From a virus, in IMG/VR virus record IMGVR_UViG_3300024054_000179, positions 1-40,357 of that record: 40,357 bases of DNA; one strand, written 5' to 3'. Below the pieces are notes generated by a model, which did no database searches, was not told where the DNA came from, and was given only the letters and a program-made list of their open reading frames with translations. A program made the translations under genes and the position numbers. Numbering within the stretch: the stretch's first letter is position 1; the number at the start of each line of letters is the position of its first letter. Shown here piece by piece: positions 1 to 5,874 of this stretch.

Positions 1-268
1 TAAGAACATAATCATGAAGATGTTTATATTCTCCATTTATTTCTACAATCCTATGAGATAGATTACCTTGTATACTAATTCTTTTTTTCAACTTCTCAAA
101 AGCTTCTTCAAATTGTGCTTTGCATTCTTTAAAGGTTTGTAGTTTTGCTTGAAATATATCACAAAACCGAGTTCCATCTCCGCAATAATGAATATATTCT
201 GAATATGAACAATATATTTCTTTCCCGCATCCTTTCTCCAATTCTTTAATTTGTTTGTTTATATTCAT
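1..268 (-). CDS. Partial small Cys-containing protein, C-terminus outside window
   Basis: An open frame starts at the ATG at 268-266 and runs off the left edge without a stop, giving at least 89 residues. Its start overlaps the TGA of the upstream gene as ATGA (265-268), the coupling used throughout this genome. The N-terminal 45 residues carry four Cys (CGKEIYC, then YCGDG and RFC), which could bind a metal. The rest is a charged helical stretch. I do not recognise the family. The ATGA junction and codon use make it very likely to be a real gene. Confidence 0.7.
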   Translation of the reverse strand, partial: MNINKQIKELEKGCGKEIYCSYSEYIHYCGDGTRFCDIFQAKLQTFKECKAQFEEAFEKLKKRISIQGNLSHRIVEINGEYKHLHDYVL

Positions 269-1107
269 TTTTTCTTTGGGACATAGTATATATGGAATTT
301 TTTATCTTTTAAAATTCCAACTGGGTATAATCCCATTTCCCATAATTTAAGTAACTCCTTAAATGGATTTTTATCATAACCTTTTTCTTTCATTAAATCT
401 TTAACTAATTCAAATACAGAAGCCCGAGCAGAAGCCCGAGCAGAATCCCAAGCAGAATCCCAAGCAGAATCCCAAGCAGAATCCCTGACAGAAGCCCGAG
501 CAGAAGCCCGAGCAGAATCCCAAGCAGAATCCCAAGCAGAAGCCCAAGCAGAATCCCTGACAGAAGCCCAATCCTCTTTTTTATTTAGTGGATTTAATTG
601 TAGCTCTACTTGAAAATCAATCTTAAATGCTTTCAAAATAGAATCAACAACCAATTTTATTTTTAATTTGTTTGGTTCTTGCGGTTTGAACCATTCTATT
701 TTGTCTATTTCTTTAATTATTTTGATAACATCGTCTTTAGTTGGAATATCTTTCAAATCATTTTCTAATCTGGTCAAATCTAATGGTTTTTTATATTTCT
801 TTAATATTTCTTGTTCTTCCCCTTGTTTAATTTCTTTAACTAATCGCATTTCACTTGCTACAAACTTCGGTTCTAAATCATTTTCATCAGAAAAAATTAT
901 TTTACCTTTTGCCTCAATTTGAAACCATTTATGGCCATAGATAAAATTTAAAGATTGTTGGGGTGTCAGACAAGCATGAAAACCTTTTTCGCAAAGTTCA
1001 AGTTTATTTTTTGGCATAGAATACCATTTACCTATTTCCCATTTTTGATTTCCATTTTCAGAAGTCATATCATCTCTTATAAATTTAAAGCCGATTATTG
1101 TTTTCAT
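265..1107 (-). CDS. DUF7666-like protein with tetrapeptide repeats
   Basis: The 280-residue protein starts with the pattern MK-T-I-GFK, then a short linker and CEKGFHAC near residues 39-46. This resembles the DUF7666 N-terminal domain of many phage accessory proteins, whose function is unknown. Residues about 180-230 are a run of four-residue units of the form (D/A)-S-A-(W/R), encoded by a 12-bp DNA repeat. A non-repetitive C-terminal tail of about 50 residues follows. It overlaps its neighbours at both ends by ATGA and so belongs to the left-end operon. The repeat copy number is probably variable. The family assignment is from memory of the motif. Confidence 0.75.
   Translation of the reverse strand: MKTIIGFKFIRDDMTSENGNQKWEIGKWYSMPKNKLELCEKGFHACLTPQQSLNFIYGHKWFQIEAKGKIIFSDENDLEPKFVASEMRLVKEIKQGEEQEILKKYKKPLDLTRLENDLKDIPTKDDVIKIIKEIDKIEWFKPQEPNKLKIKLVVDSILKAFKIDFQVELQLNPLNKKEDWASVRDSAWASAWDSAWDSARASARASVRDSAWDSAWDSAWDSARASARASVFELVKDLMKEKGYDKNPFKELLKLWEMGLYPVGILKDKKFHIYYVPKKK
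419..568 (-). repeat. 12-bp tandem repeat inside the DUF7666-like gene
   Basis: Roughly a dozen in-frame units of 12 bp, reading on the plus strand like GCAGAATCCCAA or GCAGAAGCCCGA, with three punctuating variants of the form CCCTGACAGAA. The units alternate in blocks, so the array has a higher-order period of several units, as left by unequal exchange or replication slippage. Each unit encodes one (D/A)SA(W/R) tetrapeptide. Confidence 0.9.
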
Positions 1108-1376
1108 CTTGTTTTTATATTGAATTTATCTATTCTTTGGTATATTTCATACATGAATTCTCCTAATTGTGTAAGATAATATATATTTTTTCTTTTATCT
1201 GCTTGTTTTTTTATTTTAATAAATCCCTTGTCTATTAATTTTTTTAATTGTTTTGATAAATCGCCAAGACTGAAATTAACATTTTTATATAACTCTATTT
1301 GCGATTTTGGATATTTTAGGTTTAATATAATCTTTCTAACTTTGGGGTAATATAGAATATCTTTTTGGTTTTTCAT
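1104..1376 (-). CDS. Winged-helix DNA-binding protein, MarR/ArsR-like
   Basis: A 90-residue protein with the pattern of a small winged helix: helices around residues 10-35, a probable recognition helix at 37-50 (LSKQLKKLIDKGFI), then a basic wing (KKQADKRKNIYYLT) and a C-terminal helix. This matches single-domain archaeal and phage MarR/ArsR-type regulators. No metal-binding Cys are present. It probably binds DNA as a dimer and may regulate its own operon; the target is unknown. Its stop overlaps the start of the next gene as ATGA. Confidence 0.7.
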   Translation of the reverse strand: MKNQKDILYYPKVRKIILNLKYPKSQIELYKNVNFSLGDLSKQLKKLIDKGFIKIKKQADKRKNIYYLTQLGEFMYEIYQRIDKFNIKTR

Positions 1377-1390
1377 TTTTTAGTTTATTT

Positions 1391-1576
1391 TTATTTGTAT
1401 TTTTTATCTATCATTTTAATTATCTTTTCTAGGTGTTTGCATGGTTTTATTTTTTCTGTTTTCCATTTTTTTAGTCTTCTATAAATGAAATCTGGACAAA
1501 GACAAGAGAAATCTTTTATTTTTCTCTCTATCTCTATCCATTGTTCGTATTTTCCTACCTTATAGAATATTTTCAT
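1391..1576 (-). CDS. Small SWIM-type zinc-finger protein
   Basis: A 61-residue protein containing C-L-C at residues 29-31 and C-K-H near 46-48. This is the CxC...CxH signature of SWIM zinc fingers, preceded by the typical basic strand WIEIERKIKDFSC. Small proteins made of little more than a SWIM finger are common in archaea and their viruses and are thought to bind nucleic acid or partner proteins. The ATG overlaps the upstream stop as ATGA at 1573-1576. The specific role is unknown. Confidence 0.65.
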   Translation of the reverse strand: MKIFYKVGKYEQWIEIERKIKDFSCLCPDFIYRRLKKWKTEKIKPCKHLEKIIKMIDKKYK

Positions 1577-2037
1577 ATTATATCCTTTTCAGGTTTTTTT
1601 GTTTCTTGTTCTATTTTTTGATCTAATTCTTGCTTTATTCTTCTGAATTGATCGAGACATATGCGACATGCTTCTTTGAATATTTCTTGAAGACCTATTG
1701 AATTATGCACATCATTCATCTTTCCAGCATTATTCAATACCGCAATAGTCAATTCTGTTGCTCTTTGAAGGATATTACCAGAGTCCACATTCTTTCTTTC
1801 ATTTTCTCTGCTGTAAGATTCTGCAGTATTTGATTTTAGTATTTTCAAACTCTGCAGATTCTTGAAATCTCCGTTTTCTGTATAGAAAACTTCCACTTCA
1901 TCTCCAACCTTGCAATCTACTTCAGCTTTCATGAACTTGTTAGCGATCCATCCATTCTTCTCAGTTTGGATTCCTTTTTTATCTTTTCGGATAGATTTTA
2001 CTTTGTCTATCAGCTTTTTAAGTTCTTTCTCAGCCAT
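1573..2037 (-). CDS. OB-fold-like protein, candidate ssDNA-binding protein (paralogue 1)
   Basis: The 154-residue protein has an N-terminal beta-rich segment (about residues 14-68) with GWIANKF followed by KVGDEVEVFY, a layout seen in OB-fold domains. Residues 90-145 are helical, and the last 20 residues are charged. The next gene upstream has the same plan (G-W-x-N-x-F, then G-D), so the two look like diverged paralogues. A role in binding single-stranded DNA during viral replication or recombination is an inference from fold and pairing. It overlaps both neighbours by a few bases. Confidence 0.5.
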   Translation of the reverse strand: MAEKELKKLIDKVKSIRKDKKGIQTEKNGWIANKFMKAEVDCKVGDEVEVFYTENGDFKNLQSLKILKSNTAESYSRENERKNVDSGNILQRATELTIAVLNNAGKMNDVHNSIGLQEIFKEACRICLDQFRRIKQELDQKIEQETKKPEKDII

Positions 2038-2518
2038 TTTTTTCTCCCGAGGTGTCTTCGTTTGCCTCTTGTTTAGTTATGTACGATATTAGTTTATCAT
2101 ACATTGAATATATTTCTTTATCTCCCAATAAATTCCTTTTTATGCTTAAATCAACGCATGCATGCATAAGATTGTATTTTGCTGCAAGTAGATTCGTGCC
2201 ATCTACGAGAGGAATCGATTTAAATATTTCATTGTCTTTTTTTGTAACGGATTTATGCGTTTCTTGAATATTAATTATCTTCTTTACATTATAATAAGCA
2301 TTTCCATTTGATTCTGTGATCTCATACTCTAATTCTATTATATCTCCTTCTGTGCCTGGTGCAGTACCAAATCCATTCAACCAGATTCCATTAAGCTCAT
2401 TATCTAATCTTAACCCATATCTTTTTCCCTTGTCTGTTTCTTTCTGGCTTAAACGAGTTATTTCTCCTTTTATTTTGTTTAATTTTGCTTCTGGTTTAAA
2501 ATCATCTAAGTTGCTCAT
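2030..2518 (-). CDS. OB-fold-like protein, candidate ssDNA-binding protein (paralogue 2)
   Basis: A 162-residue protein. Residues 15-75 look like an OB fold: KGEITRLSQKET, then KRYGLRLDNE, GIWLNGFG, TEGDIIELEYEI and a last strand. A linker and a helical C-terminal half (about 100-150) follow, and the tail is acidic (EANEDTSGEKNG). Acidic tails after an OB fold are typical of viral and bacterial SSBs, where they recruit partners. Paralogue of the downstream gene. The start overlaps the upstream small gene's stop (GAATGAGC). The function is inferred. Confidence 0.5.
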   Translation of the reverse strand: MSNLDDFKPEAKLNKIKGEITRLSQKETDKGKRYGLRLDNELNGIWLNGFGTAPGTEGDIIELEYEITESNGNAYYNVKKIINIQETHKSVTKKDNEIFKSIPLVDGTNLLAAKYNLMHACVDLSIKRNLLGDKEIYSMYDKLISYITKQEANEDTSGEKNG

Positions 2519-2688
2519 TCTAAATCACCCCTTTCAATTAAATTCTCAAAAAAGTCAATTATTTTATTTGATATATCTCCTTCTATATGCCCATTTTTAA
2601 CAACCTTTTTTAATTCTTCTATCATTTCTTTCTCTTCTTTAGTTATCCACATTCTTTCAATCATCATTCCTTTGTGAGCATTAATCAT
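2515..2688 (-). CDS. Small helical hypothetical protein, 57 aa
   Basis: An open frame from the ATG at 2688 to the TGA at 2515-2517, which overlaps the next ATG. The protein begins MINAHKGMMIERMWITKEEK and is mostly helical and acidic after that. In-frame ATGs a few codons in (MMIERM) are alternative starts. It sits in a chain of tightly overlapping small genes, the main evidence that it is translated. Unknown function. Confidence 0.55.
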   Translation of the reverse strand: MINAHKGMMIERMWITKEEKEMIEELKKVVKNGHIEGDISNKIIDFFENLIERGDLE

Positions 2689-2806
2689 CTGTTATTACCT
2701 CTTCCTCATCTATCAACATTAAAGCATAAGCTTCCTTATGCTCATAGTCTTTTTCTCTGGCTTGTTCCAGAATAAAATCCTCTTGTTCAGAGGTTAATTT
2801 TTCCAT
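2681..2806 (-). CDS. Small acidic hypothetical protein, 41 aa
   Basis: An open frame from the ATG at 2806 to the TAA at 2681-2683, overlapping the next gene by 8 nt. The peptide (MEKLTSEQEDFILEQAREKD at its start) looks like a single amphipathic helix with an acidic tail. It is preceded by GGTGGAGGCAAT, a plausible ribosome site inside the upstream gene. Unknown function. Confidence 0.5.
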   Translation of the reverse strand: MEKLTSEQEDFILEQAREKDYEHKEAYALMLIDEEEVITDD

Positions 2807-2943
2807 ATTGCCTCCACCATTCTTTCTGCGAATGGTATGTTTAGTTTTCTGGCAGATTCATGGTTTCTATCCATGATCTCCTCTCTGATATGTTCTTCTG
2901 CCCATAGCATTTCTATTTGGGCTTCTTCGTCATATTCATTCAT
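2794..2943 (-). CDS. Small helical hypothetical protein, 49 aa
   Basis: An open frame from the ATG at 2943, whose ATGA overlaps the stop of the upstream gene, to the TAA at 2794-2796. The protein starts MNEYDEEAQIEMLWAEEHIR and is acidic and helical throughout, with a more basic end. It forms part of a run of four overlapping mini-genes between the OB-fold genes and the ncRNA region. Unknown function. Confidence 0.55.
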   Translation of the reverse strand: MNEYDEEAQIEMLWAEEHIREEIMDRNHESARKLNIPFAERMVEAIWKN

Positions 2944-3179
2944 CTTAATACCTCCCTTATTGCAGAATTTACTTGATCTTTAGTAAATTCTGGATGATCT
3001 GCAGATATTCTGTATTTAATTATTGTTCTATGCAATCTTACAGCAAGTTTCCCGGCTATAGGCATCTCTCGATTAGCTAATCCTACCGTGTGAAATAGGT
3101 TAAGCAAATCATTTGCTTGTTCTAAGTTAAGGTTTAGAACCACCCTCTGTTCTTTCCCAGCGTCTTTTTTGTTTTCCAT
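2940..3179 (-). CDS. Hypothetical protein, 79 aa
   Basis: The 79-residue protein has a beta strand (QRVVLNLNLEQANDLLNLF) followed by helices and an RLHRTIIKYRIS segment. The pattern, one strand then two helices, would suit a small regulator or a component of a replication complex, but I cannot assign it. It is the first gene after an intergenic segment with two inverted repeats and so may begin the left-end mini-gene operon. The ATG has no clear SD. Confidence 0.6.
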   Translation of the reverse strand: MENKKDAGKEQRVVLNLNLEQANDLLNLFHTVGLANREMPIAGKLAVRLHRTIIKYRISADHPEFTKDQVNSAIREVLR

Positions 3180-3215
3180 GTTTTTTTCCTGAAGGTTTTC
3201 GTGTTTGCCTTCATT

Positions 3216-3260
3216 ATTATTACGAATAATGCCTTTTTAAAACTTTCTATTTTGGAAAGT
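3216..3260 (-). promoter_or_regulatory. Two short inverted repeats upstream of the 79-aa gene
   Basis: A perfect 6-bp inverted repeat around a 3-nt spacer (ATTATT ACG AATAAT, 3216-3230) and a second 6-bp one (ACTTTC...GAAAGT, 3242-3260) lie together between two genes. On the minus strand GTTTTAAAAAG (about 3233-3243) between them could serve as a TATA element. They may be operator half-sites for one of the nearby winged-helix proteins or a weak terminator. Confidence 0.35.
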
Positions 3261-3278
3261 AATTTTATAGTGACACAA

Positions 3279-3422
3279 TTATTTTGTATTAACTTTTGAG
3301 TTACACAATTTATGTATATGATAATTTGGTCTGTTTGAATATCCGCATTTCTTGCAAAAAAAATAGATATCCTTATTAATTCTCGTGCTATTGCAGATTG
3401 GACACTTTTTTGGATTGCTCAT
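3279..3422 (-). CDS. Small zinc-ribbon protein, 47 aa
   Basis: An open frame from the ATG at 3422 to the TAA at 3279-3281. The protein carries CPIC at residues 7-10 and CKKCGY at 23-28, a clear four-Cys zinc ribbon with a 12-residue knuckle spacing, and a short basic tail. It overlaps the end of the upstream winged-helix gene by 35 nt in another frame and has no evident SD, so translation would rely on coupling. Such mini zinc ribbons are frequent in archaeal viruses. Function unknown. Confidence 0.55.
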   Translation of the reverse strand: MSNPKKCPICNSTRINKDIYFFCKKCGYSNRPNYHIHKLCNSKVNTK

Positions 3423-3600
3423 TTGATTGATATTCAAATTTATTTCCATTATCCTTTAATATTCCGGAAATAAGAAATCGATTTATTGCTTCTTTTCTAG
3501 CCATTTCACTTGCATAAAACATTTGAAAATCATAATAAGTTAAATATCCTTTTTGTTTTGCAATTTCAATTAATTTTTTCTGTTTTATTGTTAGTTCCAT
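3388..3600 (-). CDS. Small winged-helix-like protein, 70 aa
   Basis: A 70-residue protein reading like a short winged helix: helix 1 at 4-17, YLTYYDFQMFY at 19-29, a candidate recognition helix AREKAINRFLISGIL-type segment at about 34-48, then a short wing (KDNGNKFEYQ). Basic and probably DNA-binding. Its ATG lies only about 5 nt after the GC-rich structured region at 3605-4030, so that RNA could be its 5' leader or be co-transcribed with it. No SD precedes the ATG. Confidence 0.55.
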   Translation of the reverse strand: MELTIKQKKLIEIAKQKGYLTYYDFQMFYASEMARKEAINRFLISGILKDNGNKFEYQSNEQSKKVSNLQ

Positions 3601-3604
3601 TCTT

Positions 3605-4030
3605 ATCCATTACCCCAGACCCCTCACAAACCGATCTCAGCAGCGCACTCCCAACTCTGGATTTTGGCTGCAGAGGAAGGTTTCGCCGTGATTCTCGCAT
3701 AGGTCTTATGCCTTGTTTTCTGGGAAGATCCTCGCTTGTGAAAATCTTAACACATTAATTCTGGATAAATTGCCGTTTCGCTGTTGCTTATCGACTAGCA
3801 TATTCATGCCGCTTATTCCTCATGCCCCATGTTTGTCCTTAGTCGCCGTATCATTCGTGCTTGCATGTTACTAGCCACTCGCAGTCTGCCGTAGCTTTCC
3901 AGCGGTGTTTTTCGCATATCTCGAGAGTAGCATGGACCACAAGTCTTCTGCTCTTATTATCCCCAGGTGGGCCTCGCCTGATATATCGCATTACAGCTTA
4001 GCTTCGCCAAGTCCTGTACTTTGCACCCAG
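3605..4030 (-). ncRNA. Candidate large structured RNA, about 425 nt, family not recognised
   Basis: This stretch has no convincing gene on either strand and a base composition unlike everything around it: by hand count 3841-3900 has 32 G/C of 60 and 3961-4020 has 33 of 60, while nearby coding lines have about 14-18. In AT-rich genomes such islands usually mark structured RNAs. The minus strand has several local stems: GCATA/TATGC at 3695-3709, a GCAGC/GCTGC pair (about 3640-3672) enclosing CCA/TGG, CAGG/CCTG at 3963-3980, GCAT/ATGC around 3799-3810 and AAGAT/ATCTT around 3724-3747. A TATA-like box lies about 25 nt before its right edge and all genes run this way, so minus is the likely strand. 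I see no RNase P, SRP, tmRNA, rRNA or intron core motif. It resembles in size and setting the large ornate phage RNAs (GOLLD, ROOL), but I cannot match it. A long 5' leader of the 70-aa gene is the alternative. Confidence 0.65.
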
Positions 4031-4045
4031 AATTACATATATCTC

Positions 4046-4060
4046 TTATTTTTAAAAGTT
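4046..4060 (-). promoter_or_regulatory. TATA-like promoter for the structured RNA
   Basis: On the minus strand AACTTTTAAAAATAAG reads as an archaeal BRE/TATA-type element. Its centre is about 25 nt before the point near 4030 where base composition switches from AT-rich to GC-rich, the expected TATA-to-start distance in archaea. Confidence 0.5.
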
Positions 4061-4075
4061 TCTAAAATATGTTAT

Positions 4076-4116
4076 TATTAAAAAGTGACGCAGTCGTCGG
4101 ATTGGTTGGGCGTCAC
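4076..4116 (-). terminator. GC hairpin followed by T-tract
   Basis: The minus strand reads GTGACGC, an 18-nt loop, GCGTCAC, then TTTTT (7-bp perfect stem, 4085-4116, T-run at 4080-4084). This is the layout of an intrinsic terminator. It sits just upstream of the RNA promoter and would insulate it from transcription entering from the tail region. It could instead be the first stem of a longer RNA starting near 4150. Confidence 0.5.
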
Positions 4117-4171
4117 ACCAATGAAAAGAGAGTAATTGTTCAGTTCCAATCATTATTCATACACACATTAA

Positions 4172-4206
4172 CTATTTAAACTTTTCTAAAAAAATAAAAA
4201 AAATAA
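4172..4206 (-). terminator. T-rich terminator overlapping a TATA-like element
   Basis: Directly after the stop at 4220 the minus strand carries a long T-rich run (TTTATTTTTTTTATTTTTTT, about 4187-4206), the usual archaeal termination signal. It is followed by AAAGTTTAAATAG (4172-4184), a good TATA-like box that would start a transcript near 4150. The segment 4117-4171 has no gene. Confidence 0.45.
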
Positions 4207-4219
4207 ATTAATTGATTAT

Positions 4220-4711
4220 TTATGCGAGTGAATACTTTACATCGTCTACTTCATTATCTGTAATAACATATTCAGCATTTATATATGCCTTTTTGCTATT
4301 GCCAAATTTATCTTCGTAGTAAACTTTCAAGTTGAGTGTTACACTTGCATCTTTATCTTTTGCATCCCCAGAGAATGAGCTATCCTTAATTATAACTTTG
4401 CTGATATCTGTTTTCTCTTTAATAGAGATTCTATTATCAGTCATCCAGTTGAAAAGGTCTTTATAATCTCTTTCCTCTAAGTCTGCCTGAGCCAATGCTA
4501 TTGCACTTGATTCCCAGTTTTTATCTTTTAATACTTCGTTTTTCAATTCTGTAAGATCAGACTTAACTGCAGAATCATTATAAGGTGCCATTACTAAAAC
4601 TGGTTTGTCCACTTGATTTACAACAGATTTTGCTGGAATTATTGCATATCCTGCCAGGACACCTATAATTAAGCATGCAACCATCAACACACTTGCGACT
4701 ATTTTATCCAT
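4220..4711 (-). CDS. Membrane-anchored or secreted protein, 163 aa
   Basis: The protein begins with a short positive N-terminus and a hydrophobic segment at about residues 4-25 (IVASVLMVACLIIGVLAGYA), followed by a soluble domain. No lipobox Cys is placed for cleavage, so a signal anchor or uncleaved signal peptide is likely. The rest alternates helix (40-105) with beta strands (SVTLNLKVYYEDKFG, AYINAEYVI). It is the last gene of the late region, after the holin-like gene, and has GGAGG 4-5 nt before ATG. A role in lysis, virion egress or the host envelope is possible; no catalytic motif is visible. Confidence 0.6.
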   Translation of the reverse strand: MDKIVASVLMVACLIIGVLAGYAIIPAKSVVNQVDKPVLVMAPYNDSAVKSDLTELKNEVLKDKNWESSAIALAQADLEERDYKDLFNWMTDNRISIKEKTDISKVIIKDSSFSGDAKDKDASVTLNLKVYYEDKFGNSKKAYINAEYVITDNEVDDVKYSLA

Positions 4712-4732
4712 GTTTCCTCCATTTTTATTTAG

Positions 4733-4942
4733 TTATTTTGAGTTATCTACAATGAATTTCCTTATAGTGTTTGCGATAATTGAGAATACTGCAACCACAA
4801 TTGGAGTCCATTGACCAAGTTCTACATTTCCTATAGTTTCAGTTCCATAAGTCAATAAAGCCCCTAAAATAGCTATTATTGCTCCTGTTCCTATCTTCTT
4901 TAGGTCTGTAGAATTCAGTTCGAATCTTTGTGAATTCGCCAT
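4733..4942 (-). CDS. Holin-like small membrane protein
   Basis: A 69-residue protein with a polar N-terminus (MANSQRFELNSTDLKKIG), a hydrophobic segment at 18-33 (TGAIIAILGALLTYGT), a short loop, and a second at about 45-60 (TPIVVAVFSIIANTI), ending in RKF. Two-helix proteins of this kind with a DLKKIG-G-A start occur in phages and archaeal viruses and are annotated as holins or holin-like. The position at the end of the late region fits. ATG lies directly after a TATATATTT sequence; no SD. Confidence 0.6.
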   Translation of the reverse strand: MANSQRFELNSTDLKKIGTGAIIAILGALLTYGTETIGNVELGQWTPIVVAVFSIIANTIRKFIVDNSK

Positions 4943-4966
4943 AAATATATATAATTTTGATGTTTT

Positions 4967-4990
4967 TAAAGATTGCTATATTAAATATAT
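4967..4990 (-). promoter_or_regulatory. TATA-like element between fibre module and holin-like gene
   Basis: On the minus strand TATATATTTAATATAG follows the TGA of the gene ending at 4992 and lies about 40 nt before the holin-like ATG at 4942. It is a weaker relative of the 19-nt motif repeated in the virion region. Confidence 0.4.
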
Positions 4991-4991
4991 A

Positions 4992-5321
4992 TCATACTGA
5001 AGTAACTACTGCTGCAGGAGCATCTCCTCCACCTATATTATATTCTCCAGTAATTGTTCCATTAAAGTAAGGATAAGCTATTGGCATCATTTGATCTCCA
5101 GGAGTTGTATCTAATGCCCAAACATCTCCTCCCATTTCAGTATGTCCATAAAATAAGCATTTTATATCATTTGTATAAACTGGTGAACCATTGTAAGCAT
5201 TACCACTTTGATAATAACTTCCTATATATCCTGCAGTTCCTGCGTTTGATACAACATAGTCGTACGTTGGTCCAATAGCTCCTGATGGAATTATAGAAGA
5301 TGCTATTAATGCTATGTTCAT
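4992..5321 (-). CDS. Tail/fibre-associated protein, 109 aa
   Basis: I place the start at the ATG at 5321, which overlaps the TGA of the upstream gene as ATGA; a longer frame would need a TTG start inside that gene. The protein is rich in Gly, Ala, Tyr and Thr with no charged helices, typical of virion beta-structures, and contains one Cys and a GHTEMGGDVWALDTTPGD segment. Its place at the end of the fibre module suggests a fibre tip, chaperone or host-contact protein. No family recognised. Confidence 0.6.
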   Translation of the reverse strand: MNIALIASSIIPSGAIGPTYDYVVSNAGTAGYIGSYYQSGNAYNGSPVYTNDIKCLFYGHTEMGGDVWALDTTPGDQMMPIAYPYFNGTITGEYNIGGGDAPAAVVTSV

Positions 5322-5674
5322 GTTGTAGTATCGCCCATTAACAACCAAGTATCAGTTGCAGTTTTTAGCAAACATGCAGAACTAAATTGTGAATTTAATT
5401 TATTTTTATTTCCTGCACAATTTAACGTAACTCCTGCTAATCCTGAAACAATAACCTGTCCTGCTCCGCTTTGATACATTAGAACTTGACACCCTACTGG
5501 AAATGCAACACTTCCATTAATTGGAATTCCTAACACCATACTTCCAGCATTATTTAATGAAATAAACTTATTATCATCTCCAAGGACTAATGTGTACATT
5601 GAACCTGTTTGAGGATTTTCAGTTAAAGCTGTTGACCAGTTTCCAAATCCGCTTGATATACTTATATTTGTCAT
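5318..5674 (-). CDS. Tail fibre-type protein, 118 aa
   Basis: The whole 118-residue protein matches the pattern of phage fibre C-terminal domains: TLVLGDDNKFISLNNAG, then IPINGSVAFPVGCQVLMYQSG, GQVIVSGLAGVTLN and finally a KNKLNSQFSSACLLKTATDTWLL-type strand. In phages this beta-fold unit is usually at the end of larger fibres and mediates trimerisation or receptor contact; here it is a separate gene. The start overlaps the upstream stop as ATGA. Confidence 0.7.
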   Translation of the reverse strand: MTNISISSGFGNWSTALTENPQTGSMYTLVLGDDNKFISLNNAGSMVLGIPINGSVAFPVGCQVLMYQSGAGQVIVSGLAGVTLNCAGNKNKLNSQFSSACLLKTATDTWLLMGDTTT

Positions 5675-5874
5675 TCTTCTATTACCTCATTTATTTTAAC
5701 TGGATAATTTTCATTAAATCTATCAATTATCTTTTGTTTGGCTGTTTCATATCCTTGAGTTAAATCTTCTGAATAATTAATTTGCGTTACTCCATTATTC
5801 CATATATTTACATAAATAATTAACTGATTGTTTTCTACTATTTCATTGACATATTCTATTTTATCGCATTCCAT
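5671..5874 (-). CDS. Small acidic hypothetical protein, 67 aa
   Basis: A 67-residue acidic protein with a beta N-terminal half (KIEYVNEIVENNQLIIYVNIW) and a helical C-terminal half ending EVIEE. Its ATG overlaps the stop of the large fibre gene as TAATG and its own stop overlaps the next start as ATGA, so it is translated with the fibre genes. It could be a fibre assembly chaperone (inference from position and size). Confidence 0.55.
   Translation of the reverse strand: MECDKIEYVNEIVENNQLIIYVNIWNNGVTQINYSEDLTQGYETAKQKIIDRFNENYPVKINEVIEE

Noticed and set aside
419-568. CRISPR or iteron array
   Set aside because: Contiguous 12-bp units in frame with the protein and no unique spacers; no origin-like AT-rich unwinding region attached.
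668-922. Plus-strand open frames of 60-135 codons throughout the window (for example 668-922, 3510-3758, 22148-22555)
   Set aside because: All lie opposite longer, well-supported minus-strand genes, or across the RNA region, and have low-complexity hydrophobic composition typical of antisense reading of AT-rich genes.
3605-4030. RNase P RNA or group I intron
   Set aside because: ACAGCGAAACGGCAATTTAT faintly recalls an RNase P core element, but the paired partner region (GGAAGUCC-type) and other universal bases are not found. No group I P/Q/R/S core or interrupted exon is present.
4085-4120. Plus-strand tRNA-like minihelix: 7-bp stem followed by ACCA
   Set aside because: Stem plus A-CCA looks like an acceptor arm, but the 18-nt loop cannot hold D, anticodon and T arms and there is no intron-like split partner nearby. 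The minus-strand reading as hairpin plus T-run is simpler.
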